From positions 62,001 to 126,000 of the forward strand of contig CAYXYU010000005.1 of the NCBI GenBank assembly GCA_964469525.1: a stretch of DNA of 64,000 nt. The letters run 5' to 3'. The position numbers were made by a program, and so were the translations under genes. This DNA is from JABDCD01 sp964469525. GTDB taxonomy: Bacteria; Pseudomonadota; Alphaproteobacteria; Rickettsiales; SXRF01. Below, piece by piece: positions 46,226-55,188 of the stretch. The notes under the pieces are model-generated. The model searched no databases. It was not told the DNA's origin and saw only the letters and a list, made by a program, of their open reading frames with translations. How positions within the stretch are numbered: position 1 is the stretch's first letter; the number at the start of each line of letters is the position of its first letter.

Positions 46226-46713
46226 TCATAGATAAAGAGTTTACCGTGGAGCAGGTCAAAGCCTATGCTTCTTTGTGCAACCAGATGCACACTAAGCTGG
46301 GTGATCTACCCAGATGGGTGGACGGCCATAACTATCCATCGTTTGATAAGGAGCGTCTTTCCAAAATTGATGCAGAAGGAAAGAGGCTTCTTAAGCATCT
46401 GCCGATGATCGAGATGTTTCTGGCCAATGAAAGTCGTCAATTCGAAGAATGGCAGGTGACTAGCCTTGCCGAAGGAGGAGCACAATTTCTGTTTACCCGC
46501 GCTGAAGTAGGCCGGGCTCTTTCCTTGGCTTATCATATGGTACGCAATCCGGATACAATCAAAGCCAGGGAAAAAAATGCCAAGAGAATTAAAGCGTATT
46601 GTGAAGAGACGCGGGAATGTCTGGTTGCAGCGCTTGAAAAACTGGGGTTGCCCATGATACCATGGGAACTGGCCAAAAAGACCAGGCAGTCTGGGCCCGA
46701 GAGAGGGGTGTAA
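46222..46713 (+). CDS. Hypothetical protein coupled to lysA
   Basis: 163 residues from the ATG at 46222, which overlaps the lysA stop (ATGA); a GTG at 46216 would add two. Unrecognised. Soluble, helical, rich in Lys and Glu. Less GC-rich than its neighbours (AAGGAGGAGCACAATTTCTG region), suggesting recent gain. Related genomes usually have another order after lysA, so it may be lineage-specific. Confidence 0.6.
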   Translation: MIIDKEFTVEQVKAYASLCNQMHTKLGDLPRWVDGHNYPSFDKERLSKIDAEGKRLLKHLPMIEMFLANESRQFEEWQVTSLAEGGAQFLFTRAEVGRALSLAYHMVRNPDTIKAREKNAKRIKAYCEETRECLVAALEKLGLPMIPWELAKKTRQSGPERGV

Positions 46714-46714
46714 C

Positions 46715-47266
46715 TCAGCCGCCCTGAATCACCCCGATATACGGCAGCTCCCGGTAGTAGTTGGCATAATCCAGCCCGTAACCGACCACGAACTGATCCG
46801 GGATGGTGAAGCCGACGAAATCGGCGTTGATGTCTACGGTCCGCTTGCCGGGTTTTTCCAACAGCACGGCGATTTTTACTGATCTTGCCTTACGTTCCAG
46901 TACCAGGTCGCGCGCGAAGCTCAGCGTGCGCCCCGATTCCAGGATATCGTCGACAATCAGCACGTCGCGTCCTTCCAGATCCTCGGTCAGGTCGCGCACG
47001 ATCTTGATGTTCCCGCTGGAACTGGTGGCGCTGCCGTAGCTGGCCAGCGTCATGAACTCAATCTGCGGGCGGATATGTTTTTTCGCGCCGACATCGTGCA
47101 GCGCGCGGATCAGGTCGGAGGTAAAGACAAAGCTTCCGCGCAACAGTGACACGATCATCAGGTCCGGCGGCAGTTTTTCCACGATCTCCTCCGCCAGCGC
47201 CGTCACCCGCCCGGCAATCTCCGCGGTGGAGATCAGGAGCTCGACCTGCTGCGAAGCGGCATTCAT
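46715..47266 (-). CDS. hpt: Hypoxanthine phosphoribosyltransferase
   Basis: 183 residues. The PRPP-binding loop VLIVDDILESGRTLSFAR is typical of type I phosphoribosyltransferases, and SLLRGSFVFTSDLIRAL and DFVGFTIPDQFVVGYGLDY identify hypoxanthine (guanine) PRTase. Purine salvage. Overlaps the zinc-ribbon gene by ATGA and converges with the small gene at 46713 with one base between. Confidence 0.95.
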   Translation of the reverse strand: MNAASQQVELLISTAEIAGRVTALAEEIVEKLPPDLMIVSLLRGSFVFTSDLIRALHDVGAKKHIRPQIEFMTLASYGSATSSSGNIKIVRDLTEDLEGRDVLIVDDILESGRTLSFARDLVLERKARSVKIAVLLEKPGKRTVDINADFVGFTIPDQFVVGYGLDYANYYRELPYIGVIQGG

Positions 47267-47913
47267 TGCGGCTTCCGCCGGAGTGCCAGTTCCAGAGGAC
47301 TGCCGATTTCCACCACGAAGCGCGATGCCTTGCTGAAGCGAAGCTCCAAGCTGCCGGTGGAGAAGGGGAGGTGTTTCCCTGCCTCGAGTATCTGGCCTTC
47401 GCTCTCGAAGTCCCAGTATTGAAGCGAGTTGCCTTCACCATCCACCAGCGTAACGCGCAGCGTTGGTACCATGGCGGCGGTGGAGGATGTGTTCAATATT
47501 TTGCCGTTGATTTCATAGACCGGCCGGTCTTCCACTACCAGCCGTGTGATGCCGAGATCGGCCAGCACCATGCCCTGACTGGGCGGCAGCCCGGCGACGC
47601 CGGGGGAAAACAGCAGCACGCCCAGCCCGATGACGATGGCCAGCATTGCTGCCAGCGCGACGATCATGCCGGGTGGCAGCCATTCGCGCCGCGTCGCGGG
47701 CAGGTTGGAGCCGGGGGGAATGGGTTTGGCCTTGGCGCCTTTGCGGGCATTGACCGCCTCGATCATCTGGGCCAGCTCGCCGAGATTCTCCGTTGATGGC
47801 TCCTGGAACCAATCGTGGGCGCATTTGGCACAGCGCACCTTGCGTCCTTTCAGCCCGATGGCCTGATCGGGGACGAGGTAGCGGGCCTGGCACTGCGGGC
47901 ATTGCAGGATCAA
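47263..47913 (-). CDS. MJ0042-type zinc-ribbon membrane protein (DUF3426)
   Basis: 216 residues. N-terminal zinc ribbon with two CxxC pairs (LQCPQCQARY and RCAKCAHDW), a linker, one membrane span at about residues 75-97, and a C-terminal beta domain (DUF3426-like, from about residue 110). In alphaproteobacteria it lies beside ftsE-ftsX, as here, divergent from ftsE. Its role is unknown. Confidence 0.88.
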   Translation of the reverse strand: MILQCPQCQARYLVPDQAIGLKGRKVRCAKCAHDWFQEPSTENLGELAQMIEAVNARKGAKAKPIPPGSNLPATRREWLPPGMIVALAAMLAIVIGLGVLLFSPGVAGLPPSQGMVLADLGITRLVVEDRPVYEINGKILNTSSTAAMVPTLRVTLVDGEGNSLQYWDFESEGQILEAGKHLPFSTGSLELRFSKASRFVVEIGSPLELALRRKPQ

Positions 47914-47991
47914 CGGCGGGCTCCATTACGGTTGCACTTGCCGACACGATATAGCATACCTGACGGCAGGCAACCACTATCATATGAGAAA

Positions 47992-48675
47992 ATGATCACC
48001 CTCGAACACGTCGCCATGGAATACCTGCCCGGACATCAGATACTGCACGATGTCTCGCTGACGCTCGAGGCCGGGTCGTTCCATTTCCTGGCCGGGCCGA
48101 GCGGTGCCGGGAAAAGCTCGCTGCTGTCGCTGCTGTCGCTGCAGTACCGCGCTTCGCAGGGGCACATCCACATGTTCGGCGAGGAAACAACCTACCTGCC
48201 GCGCAGCGAATTCCCGCGCCTTAGGCGCCGCATCGGCATCGTGCTGCAGGATTACCGCCTGCTCGACCACCTGACGGTGGCGGAGAATGTCGGACTGCCG
48301 CTGAAAGTCGCCGGCGAGGATCCCGATACCATCGCGGACAAGGTGGCCGAGCTGCTCGACTGGGTGGGCCTGCCCGACCATCAGGACGCGCGCCCGGCGA
48401 CGCTATCGGGCGGGCAGAAGCAGCGCGCCGCCATCGCCCGCGCCGTCATCACCAAGCCCGACCTGCTGCTGGCCGACGAGCCCACCGGCAACCTCGATGC
48501 CGAGCTGGCCCTGCGCTTCATGTACCTGTTCGAGGCGCTGAACCAGGGCGGCACCACCGTCCTCCTCGCTACCCACGACGAGCATTTGATCTCGTTATTC
48601 CCCTATCCAGTTTTACGCTTGAAAGACGGCCGGTTGCACCAGAACCGCCCGCCCCGCGCTGCGGCGGTTGGTTAA
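47992..48675 (+). CDS. ftsE: Cell-division ABC ATPase FtsE
   Basis: 227 residues from the ATG at 47992 (MITLEHVAMEYLPG). Walker A GPSGAGKSSLL, signature LSGGQKQRAAIARAV, Walker B LLLADEPTGNLD. FtsE with the permease FtsX controls septal peptidoglycan hydrolases. No ftsX follows: the next gene is a PfkB-type kinase, and no ftsX is present elsewhere in the window. The divergent zinc-ribbon gene is in its expected place. Confidence 0.93.
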   Translation: MITLEHVAMEYLPGHQILHDVSLTLEAGSFHFLAGPSGAGKSSLLSLLSLQYRASQGHIHMFGEETTYLPRSEFPRLRRRIGIVLQDYRLLDHLTVAENVGLPLKVAGEDPDTIADKVAELLDWVGLPDHQDARPATLSGGQKQRAAIARAVITKPDLLLADEPTGNLDAELALRFMYLFEALNQGGTTVLLATHDEHLISLFPYPVLRLKDGRLHQNRPPRAAAVG

Positions 48676-48788
48676 TACCTATTAATCGCTAGGTTGCATA
48701 TTTCCCCGCAGGCTGTAATACTGCGGTAACATTCTAACGCTACAGTGATCCATCATCATAAAAAAACAAACCGCAGGGAACCATTCAA

Positions 48789-50279
48789 ATGAAGCCGTCT
48801 AAAATGTTTAAAGTCTATACCAGCGATCTGCTGATCGCCGATGTCATCGAAAGTTCAGACAATCCCCAAGTAGCGAAGCTGGTTAAGAAGTACGGTTTGA
48901 AAGCGGGCGGAAAAATCACCCTTGCGAATAAGGAACAGTTTCAAGAGTTCGCGAACGCCTTCGATCTGGAGCACAAGGAAAAAATCCCCGGCGGTTCTTC
49001 TGCTAATACCATGGTAACGATGGGGCGGATGCTCAAAGGAGCGGTATCTACCTTCTTTCTGGGACTCATCGGCGATACCGATGCTGACGAAAAAATCAAA
49101 GCTGATCTGAAATCCGCTAACATAAAACTGGTGCCGCCGCAGGATACAATCTCCCTGGAGCCACCGCCGGAATCGGCCTTGTCTTTTGTCATTAAGTTTT
49201 CCGATGGAGAACGCAGCATTGCGACCTGGCCCGGTAACGCCAGGGAAAAGTTGCGCGCCGACATGATAGATTCCGATCAGTTCAAGAAATGCGATGCCAT
49301 ATTCTTACAGCTGGGACTCAAGCAGAAACTACAGGAAACCAAGCCGGTAAAAGACGGATTTGCGCCTGAAGATGAGTTGGGTATTGCCGACCGGATGCTC
49401 CGGCTACGCCGCAAGAACCATCAGGAGTTATGGTTGGCGATGCCGACGCAGGCGAACTTTAGCACCAGCGAGCGGTCACATGAAGAGAAGGTGGAGCTTT
49501 TCCGTAAGCTGATCGATAACGCCAATGTCGTGCTCGGCAATGGCGAAGAGCTGGCGCGCGTATTTACTAACAAAAGTGACGTAGTCGCGCTCGATCAGAT
49601 ACTGGATGCCCACGGAATGTTGTCCTATCATCGCCAGGACAAAGCACTATATAAAACCATAGTGGAAGGCCTTCTGAGTGAAGGGGAATTATTGAAGCAT
49701 GAGAAAAGCTATGATTTTGTAAACAAAACTGTGTCTATCGAGGAAGGGCTTAAGCGCTTGCAGCAGGAATTCGAAAAGGATTATTTGCAACAAGAAGCGA
49801 GAGGTTCGCACCCTGACGGTAAATGGTCGCATGATGAGGAGGCGTGGCAAGGCAATACTCGTCAAGTCGCCTTTATTACTCTTGGTAAAAAGGGCGTGGC
49901 GCTTGTTACCCGGAACCATATTGAAATCATTCCTGCGTTAGAAATATCGGAACGGAACGGGAACACGCTTGGCTGCGGGGACAATCTCTATGCCGGTGTT
50001 TTGGCATCTTATGTTCAGCAGAATTTGCATTATCCTAATAATGATATGAATAAGGAAGAGTTGCTGGCAGCGTATAAGCAAGCGGCAAGAACCGGTGTAG
50101 CGCTGGCTGCTGCCAAATTAAAGGAAACGGATGGGCCGCGCCTGCACGATCCTCTGGAGAGCCTTGCCGGAATGGATCAAGAGCTGGCAAAAAAATTACA
50201 TAACGGGCACGTTGTGAATCTGCAGTTTGGTGGGGTTGAGGTTGGCGGTGGCAATCATCAGCCGGCAGTGCACCGCTAA
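48789..50279 (+). CDS. PfkB-family carbohydrate/nucleoside kinase, extended
   Basis: 496 residues, against about 310-340 in the family. N-terminal motif IPGGSSANTMVTMGRML and C-terminal motif NTLGCGDNLYAGVLASY with catalytic Asp identify a ribokinase/adenosine kinase-like enzyme. Between LGNGEELARVF and QVAFITLGKKG there are about 120 extra residues, rich in Glu and Lys with helical character. Lower GC than the neighbours. It occupies the place where ftsX is expected, so it may be an insertion. Confidence 0.82.
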   Translation: MKPSKMFKVYTSDLLIADVIESSDNPQVAKLVKKYGLKAGGKITLANKEQFQEFANAFDLEHKEKIPGGSSANTMVTMGRMLKGAVSTFFLGLIGDTDADEKIKADLKSANIKLVPPQDTISLEPPPESALSFVIKFSDGERSIATWPGNAREKLRADMIDSDQFKKCDAIFLQLGLKQKLQETKPVKDGFAPEDELGIADRMLRLRRKNHQELWLAMPTQANFSTSERSHEEKVELFRKLIDNANVVLGNGEELARVFTNKSDVVALDQILDAHGMLSYHRQDKALYKTIVEGLLSEGELLKHEKSYDFVNKTVSIEEGLKRLQQEFEKDYLQQEARGSHPDGKWSHDEEAWQGNTRQVAFITLGKKGVALVTRNHIEIIPALEISERNGNTLGCGDNLYAGVLASYVQQNLHYPNNDMNKEELLAAYKQAARTGVALAAAKLKETDGPRLHDPLESLAGMDQELAKKLHNGHVVNLQFGGVEVGGGNHQPAVHR

Positions 50280-50348
50280 ACTTTCCTATGGATTATTTGC
50301 CGCCTGCGTATTAAAAGCGGGTATCCGCATCTAATCCTTGGGAATTCC

Positions 50349-50738
50349 ATGTCCGCCGCCGAACGCCCCATCTCGCCGCACCTGTCGATTTACCGGCCGC
50401 AGATCACCTCCATGACTTCGATCATGCACCGGTTCACCGGGCTGGCACTGGTCGCGGGAGCGGCGCTGCTGGCTTACTGGCTGTGGGCGGCCGCTTATGC
50501 GCCGGCCATGTTCGAATCGTTATATGAGTGTCTGGCCTCGACGTTCGGGCTGGCCTGCCTGCTGGGCTGGACGCTGGCCTTCTATTATCACCTCGCCAAC
50601 GGCATCCGCCACCTGTTTTGGGATATCGGCATGGGGCTCGAGATCGTGCAGGCGACGCGCTCCGGCTGGACGGTCATCCTACTGGCCCTGCTGCTGACGG
50701 CGTTTACTTGGTACCAGGTGGCGGAAGCGATGGGATAA
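50349..50738 (+). CDS. sdhC: Succinate dehydrogenase cytochrome b556 subunit SdhC
   Basis: 129 residues with three membrane spans. RPISPHLSIYRPQITSMTSI and HRFTG are family signatures; the heme-ligating His is in FYYHLANGIRHLFWD. Membrane anchor of complex II. First gene of the sdh operon, preceded by a 69-base gap that must hold the promoter. Confidence 0.95.
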   Translation: MSAAERPISPHLSIYRPQITSMTSIMHRFTGLALVAGAALLAYWLWAAAYAPAMFESLYECLASTFGLACLLGWTLAFYYHLANGIRHLFWDIGMGLEIVQATRSGWTVILLALLLTAFTWYQVAEAMG

Positions 50739-50800
50739 TACATTATCCCTCTCCCGCTTGCGGGAGTAAGGGAAGAAAAAGAACAGAGAAGAAGATTGAT

Positions 50801-51214
50801 ATGACCAAAAAGTCCGCCGACCTCCGCACTAGTCTCGCCCGCGCCCGCGGCCTGGGAGCCGCACATCACGGCGTCGGCCACTGGTGGATGCAGCGCGTCA
50901 CTGCCGTGGCGCTGATCCCGCTTACCGTATGGTTCATCTGCCAGCTGATCCCGGCGCTGCTGTCGCCCAACGCCATCGCCATTGCGGAATGGCTGTCCTT
51001 TCCGCTGAACGCCATCCTGATGGTGCTGCTGTTGGTGGCCTTGTTTTATCATGCCAAGCTCGGCGTGCAGGTGGTGATCGAGGATTACGTGCACACCCCC
51101 GTGCCGAAATACGCGCTGCTGCTGGCGAATACCTTCCTCTGCTTCGGTCTCGCGGGCGTCAGTATCCTCGCCGTGCTGAAGCTGCATTTCCTCGATCTGG
51201 CGTCGAATATGTAG
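50801..51214 (+). CDS. sdhD: Succinate dehydrogenase membrane anchor SdhD
   Basis: 137 residues from the ATG at 50801. Family start RGLGAAHHGVGHWWMQRVTA, three spans and a heme-side His in LFYHAKLGVQVVIEDY. The 62-base gap after sdhC contains a fragment of the CCCTCTCCCGC repeat (about 50746-50766). Confidence 0.95.
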   Translation: MTKKSADLRTSLARARGLGAAHHGVGHWWMQRVTAVALIPLTVWFICQLIPALLSPNAIAIAEWLSFPLNAILMVLLLVALFYHAKLGVQVVIEDYVHTPVPKYALLLANTFLCFGLAGVSILAVLKLHFLDLASNM

Positions 51215-51220
51215 GTTCCG

Positions 51221-51697
51221 GATGATGGATGATACGATAATAGATGATAAGATAAATGAAGAAAAAATAGTGCCAATAGCGCCGCGTTTGATTAAGTCGG
51301 CACGCGATCTAAAAGTATATCAGCGAGCTTACGCTGTTTCTCTTGCCATACACAAGCAGACCCTACAATTTCCTCCAATTGAAAATTATGCATTGGCGAA
51401 TCAATTACGGAGGTCTACCAAATCGGTTTGTGCGAATATTGCTGAAGGATTTATTCGGCAGAAATATTCAAAACCCGACTTTGCACGATTCCTTGCTATT
51501 GCCGAAGCGTCAGCTGCGGAATCACAAGTATGGCTGCAATATTCTGTTGATTTAGAATATATCGATAAACTCCAATATCAAACATGGGATAATGATTACA
51601 GCGAAATCATTTCCATGATTAGCCAGTTACGAAAGAAGCTCGTAAGGGAGTAATTTATGTTTTCATATCATCCATTATCTTATTATCCATCATCTCT
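51221..51697. mobile_element. Four-helix-bundle gene element flanked by GATGAT inverted repeats, copy C
   Basis: Left arm 51221-51260 (GATGATGGATGATACGATAA...) and right arm 51661-51696 pair at about 28 of 33 positions. The ORF at 51222-51653 starts inside the left arm. The element exactly fills the space between the sdhD stop and the sdhA ATG. The arms match those of the ORF-less palindromes at 27564-27641 and 57365-57441. S23-type proteins are best known from 23S rRNA intervening sequences, which also are stem-loops with the ORF in the loop; mobility is inferred. Confidence 0.7.
51222..51653 (+). CDS. Four-helix bundle protein (S23/23S rRNA intervening-sequence family)
   Basis: 143 residues. 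After an Asp/Ile-rich leader from the repeat arm, it matches TIGR02436: DLKVYQRAYAVSLAIHKQT, LANQLRRSTKSVCANIAEGF, FARFLAIAEASAAESQVWL, and a last helix ISMISQLRKKLVRE. Clearly AT-rich compared with sdhD and sdhA. A small basic helical protein related to those in rRNA intervening sequences and to Avd of diversity-generating retroelements. Function not established. Nothing of a reverse transcriptase is near. Confidence 0.88.
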   Translation: MMDDTIIDDKINEEKIVPIAPRLIKSARDLKVYQRAYAVSLAIHKQTLQFPPIENYALANQLRRSTKSVCANIAEGFIRQKYSKPDFARFLAIAEASAAESQVWLQYSVDLEYIDKLQYQTWDNDYSEIISMISQLRKKLVRE

Positions 51698-53488
51698 ATG
51701 AGTAGCGCATACAATATCATTGATCATTACCACGATGTCGTCGTCGTCGGCGCCGGCGGCGCAGGCCTGCGCGCCACCTTCGGCATGGCCTCCGCCGGGT
51801 TGAACACTGCCTGTGTAACGAAAGTATTCCCCACACGCAGCCACACCGTCGCCGCGCAGGGCGGCATTTCCGCCGCGTTGGCCAATATGGGCGAGGATGA
51901 CTGGCGCTGGCATTTCTACGATACCATCAAGGGCTCCGACTGGCTGGGCGACCAGGATGCCATCGAATATATGTGCAAGAACGCCATGGACGCGGTGATC
52001 GAACTCGAGCATTACGGCGTGCCGTTTTCACGCACCCCCGAAGGCAAAATCTACCAGCGTCCATTCGGCGGCATGACGACGCATTACGGCAAGGGCACGG
52101 CGCAGCGCACCTGCGCCGCTGCCGACCGCACCGGCCACGCCATTCTGCACACGCTCTACACCCAGGCGCTCAGGCACGAGGCGCAGTTCTTCATCGAGTA
52201 TTTCGCCATCGACCTCATCATGGACGACGAGGGCGCCTGCCGCGGTGTGCTGGCCTGGAATCTTGATGACGGCACGCTACACCGCTTCAACGCGCACATC
52301 ACGGTGCTCGCCACCGGCGGTTACGGCCGCGCCTATTTCTCCTGCACCGGCGCCCATACCCACACCGGCGACGGCAGCGGCATGGTGGCGCGCGCCGGGC
52401 TGCCGCTGCAGGACATGGAGTTTGTGCAGTTCCATCCGACCGGCGTTTATGGCGCGGGCATGCTGATTACCGAAGGTGTGCGCGGCGAGGGCGGCTACCT
52501 GGTCAATTCCGAGGGCGAGCGCTTCATGGAGCGTTACGCGCCGCATGCCAAGGATCTGGCCTCGCGCGATGTTGTGTCGCGCGCGATGACGGTGGAAATC
52601 CGCGAGGGCAGGGGTGTGGGGCCGCACAAGGACCATATCTACCTGCATCTCGACCACCTCGACCCCGAGATCATCCATTCGCGCCTGCCGGGCATTTCCG
52701 AAACGGCGAAGATTTTCGCCGGCGTCGATGTGACGAAGCAGCCGATTCCCGTGCTGCCGACCGTGCATTACAACATGGGCGGCATCCCGACCAATTACCA
52801 CGGCGAGGTGGTGACGCTGAAGAAAGGCAACCCGGAATCGGTAGTCCCCGGCCTGATGGCCATCGGCGAGGCGGCCTGCGTCTCGGTGCATGGCGCCAAT
52901 CGCCTTGGTTCCAATTCGCTGCTCGACCTCGTGGTGTTCGGCCGCGCCGCTGCCCACCGCGCGGCGGAGCTGATCAAGCCTGGCCTCCGCCACAAGCCGA
53001 TGAACGGCAGCAGCACCGAAGCAGGGCTGGCGCGCTTCGACCGCATCCGCCACGCGCAGGGATCGTCCAAAACCTCCGAAATCCGCCGTGCCATGCAGCG
53101 TTGCATGCAGAATCACGCCGCCGTGTTCCGCGAGGAAAAAGTGCTCTCCGAAGGCACGAAGCAGATGGCCGATATCTGGCAAAGCTACGGCCAGCTTGCC
53201 ATTAGCGACCGCAGCCTGGTCTGGAACAGCGATTTAGTCGAGGCGCTGGAGCTCGACAATTTGCGCACGCAGGCGCTGCTGACGATTACTAGCGCGCTCA
53301 ACCGCAAGGAAAGCCGCGGCGCCCACGCGAGAGAAGATTACCCTGACCGCGACGACAAGCACTGGCTCAAGCACACGCTGGCCTGGATCGACGACAAGGG
53401 CAAAATCGCCATCGATTACCGCCCGGTGCACCTCAACACCCTGTCCAACGAAGTGCAGCCGATACCGCCGAAGGCAAGAGTGTATTGA
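51698..53488 (+). CDS. sdhA: Succinate dehydrogenase flavoprotein subunit SdhA
   Basis: 596 residues. FAD-binding VVVGAGGAGLRATFGMA, the covalent-FAD histidine region RSHTVAAQGGISAALANMG, and catalytic HPTGVYGAGMLITEGVRGEG are intact. Oxidises succinate to fumarate in complex II. The ATG follows the right arm of the element at 51221-51697, so no Shine-Dalgarno is visible; TTATCCATCATCTCT precedes the start. Confidence 0.97.
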   Translation: MSSAYNIIDHYHDVVVVGAGGAGLRATFGMASAGLNTACVTKVFPTRSHTVAAQGGISAALANMGEDDWRWHFYDTIKGSDWLGDQDAIEYMCKNAMDAVIELEHYGVPFSRTPEGKIYQRPFGGMTTHYGKGTAQRTCAAADRTGHAILHTLYTQALRHEAQFFIEYFAIDLIMDDEGACRGVLAWNLDDGTLHRFNAHITVLATGGYGRAYFSCTGAHTHTGDGSGMVARAGLPLQDMEFVQFHPTGVYGAGMLITEGVRGEGGYLVNSEGERFMERYAPHAKDLASRDVVSRAMTVEIREGRGVGPHKDHIYLHLDHLDPEIIHSRLPGISETAKIFAGVDVTKQPIPVLPTVHYNMGGIPTNYHGEVVTLKKGNPESVVPGLMAIGEAACVSVHGANRLGSNSLLDLVVFGRAAAHRAAELIKPGLRHKPMNGSSTEAGLARFDRIRHAQGSSKTSEIRRAMQRCMQNHAAVFREEKVLSEGTKQMADIWQSYGQLAISDRSLVWNSDLVEALELDNLRTQALLTITSALNRKESRGAHAREDYPDRDDKHWLKHTLAWIDDKGKIAIDYRPVHLNTLSNEVQPIPPKARVY

Positions 53489-53493
53489 GGAGC

Positions 53494-53721
53494 ATGGATA
53501 ACCTTATTCAGCCAGAGCCTTTCGATCCCTTACCCTTTCTTATCATTATACTGGTTTGGTTGATTCTGGGGTCATATGCTGAATGGAAAAAGGGGTGCCG
53601 CGACCGTATTCTGGGGATCGATCCTGCTTACAGCGGATGGAAAACGATAAGGAGAGCGGTGACACTCTATTTCTTATTCGTTATGATGTTTTGGAGCATT
53701 CCATTTATTTACAGTAAGTAA
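53494..53721 (+). CDS. Small hypothetical membrane protein
   Basis: 75 residues from the ATG at 53494, with the ribosome site GAGGA. Two predicted membrane spans (LPFLIIILVWLILGSYAEW and AVTLYFLFVMMFWSIPFIY). Unrecognised. It lies inside the sdh operon, overlapping the next gene by TAATG. Less GC-rich than sdhA. Confidence 0.65.
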   Translation: MDNLIQPEPFDPLPFLIIILVWLILGSYAEWKKGCRDRILGIDPAYSGWKTIRRAVTLYFLFVMMFWSIPFIYSK

Positions 53722-54179
53722 TGGAGTACCCCATGTATTTCTGGAAATATAAAGAACTGGCAGCGGCCCTGAGCGGGAATGTCATTACCGCGTCGCAGTA
53801 TCGTATTTATCTGATTCTGTTTATCGTCCAAGTGGTGCTGTCGGTATTTTCCTTCCTGGCGGAACCGCTCATCTTTTCTCTCAGTGTGGGCGCATTCCTC
53901 GCCATTACCTACGCCGTCAACCAGCGCGGCGATGGCAAGGATTATTTCCGCCGTCTGGTATGTCTGGACTGGCCGATTACACTGCGGACATTGGTAGTCT
54001 ACTTGGTGATTGGCCTCCTGTTGGAGATGATGGTTGGTGGCGTATTTCCCCCGCCGGAGGTTGGGATTACTCACCCAATGACGCAAGGGGAGATGGTGTT
54101 GAATATCGTTACTTTCGTGTATTATGTAGCCCTGTTCGTGCAGGGATTCCGCATTGCTGCCGGGCAAAAAACCTCCTGA
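53721..54179 (+). CDS. Hypothetical membrane protein
   Basis: 152 residues with about four spans (for example YLILFIVQVVLSVFSFLAEP, TLVVYLVIGLLLEMMVGGVF, IVTFVYYVALFVQGFRIAAG). Start overlaps the previous gene (TAATG), so the two are coupled. Unrecognised. Both interrupt sdhA and sdhB. Confidence 0.65.
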   Translation: MEYPMYFWKYKELAAALSGNVITASQYRIYLILFIVQVVLSVFSFLAEPLIFSLSVGAFLAITYAVNQRGDGKDYFRRLVCLDWPITLRTLVVYLVIGLLLEMMVGGVFPPPEVGITHPMTQGEMVLNIVTFVYYVALFVQGFRIAAGQKTS

Positions 54180-54246
54180 TCCCCTTTTAATCTCAGCGCC
54201 ATAAAAAATTATCCCCTTTTGATGACGCTTCTGCCACAGTAACCGC

Positions 54247-55188
54247 ATGATAAAGCGAGAAGTCATTTCCGGACTCCTTCCTTGGGCACAGTGGACTGTC
54301 GCCCTTGCATTGCTGACCCTTTTCATTACCGCCTGCCAGGCGCCGACTACCATGGCGCCGCCGCTCACCGAAGCCGAAATCCGCGCTGAGCAGGCCGAGC
54401 AGGAGCGGATCGTTGCCGAAGCACGTGCCCGCGGCATGGCATCCAGCACGCCGAAAACCGACGCCGAGATGCGCCGTCAGTTCGAGCGGGTGGCAAGGCG
54501 GGTGGCGCCGGCGGGTGAGGAAATCTGTCGCGCCATGGCCGCGCCCAATCCTCGCGGCAGCTGCAGCTTCCGTTTCGGCATGTCCCCTGAGAAGGGCATC
54601 AACGCCCATGCTGACGGCACCAATGTCATCGTCTATCAGGGCATGATGCAGATCATGCAGAGTGACGACGAGCTGGCCGCCATTCTGGCGCATGAGCTGG
54701 CGCACAACATCATGGGCCATGTCGATGCGACGCAGCAGAACGTGGCGGTGGGCGGCATCGTCGGCACGCTGATCGACCAGTTCGCCGCCTCGCGCGGCAT
54801 CGAAACCGGCGGCCAGCTGGGCGAGATCGGGGCACAGGCGGCGCTGCTGCGCTATTCGACGGGCTTCGAGCAGGAAGCCGATTATGTCGGGCTCTATATC
54901 ATGGCCCGCGCCGGCTACGATTTGGGCCAGTCCCCCGATATCTGGCGCCGGCTGGCGGTAGTGAATCCCGACGGGATTTACACTTCCGTGACCCACCCAT
55001 CCTACTCGCAGCGCTATGTCGCCCAGCAGAAAACCATTGCCGAAATCAACGATAAGCGCAATAAAGGTGTCGCGCTCTTGCCTGAATTCAGGCAAAGTGC
55101 CATGAATAGTCGAAGCAGCGTAGGCACCGTGTATGGCAGAGTTAAGGCTCCCTCCCAACTCGAAAGTCGGCAAAGGCAGGACGCATAA
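54247..55188 (+). CDS. M48-family metallopeptidase lipoprotein
   Basis: 313 residues. Lipoprotein signal with lipobox ITAC near residue 24. Zinc motif ILAHELAHNIMGH (HExxH) and the third ligand Glu in FEQEADYVGLYIM, as in Oma1/BepA/LoiP. A periplasmic protease for outer-membrane protein quality control is likely. Its 3' end overlaps sdhB by 56 bases, so the C-terminus past SSVGTVYGRVK is also sdhB coding sequence. Confidence 0.92.
   Translation: MIKREVISGLLPWAQWTVALALLTLFITACQAPTTMAPPLTEAEIRAEQAEQERIVAEARARGMASSTPKTDAEMRRQFERVARRVAPAGEEICRAMAAPNPRGSCSFRFGMSPEKGINAHADGTNVIVYQGMMQIMQSDDELAAILAHELAHNIMGHVDATQQNVAVGGIVGTLIDQFAASRGIETGGQLGEIGAQAALLRYSTGFEQEADYVGLYIMARAGYDLGQSPDIWRRLAVVNPDGIYTSVTHPSYSQRYVAQQKTIAEINDKRNKGVALLPEFRQSAMNSRSSVGTVYGRVKAPSQLESRQRQDA

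Noticed and set aside
51222..51653. Four-helix bundle gene as Avd of a diversity-generating retroelement
   Set aside because: No reverse transcriptase, template repeat or variable repeat is nearby; the S23 intervening-sequence type fits better.
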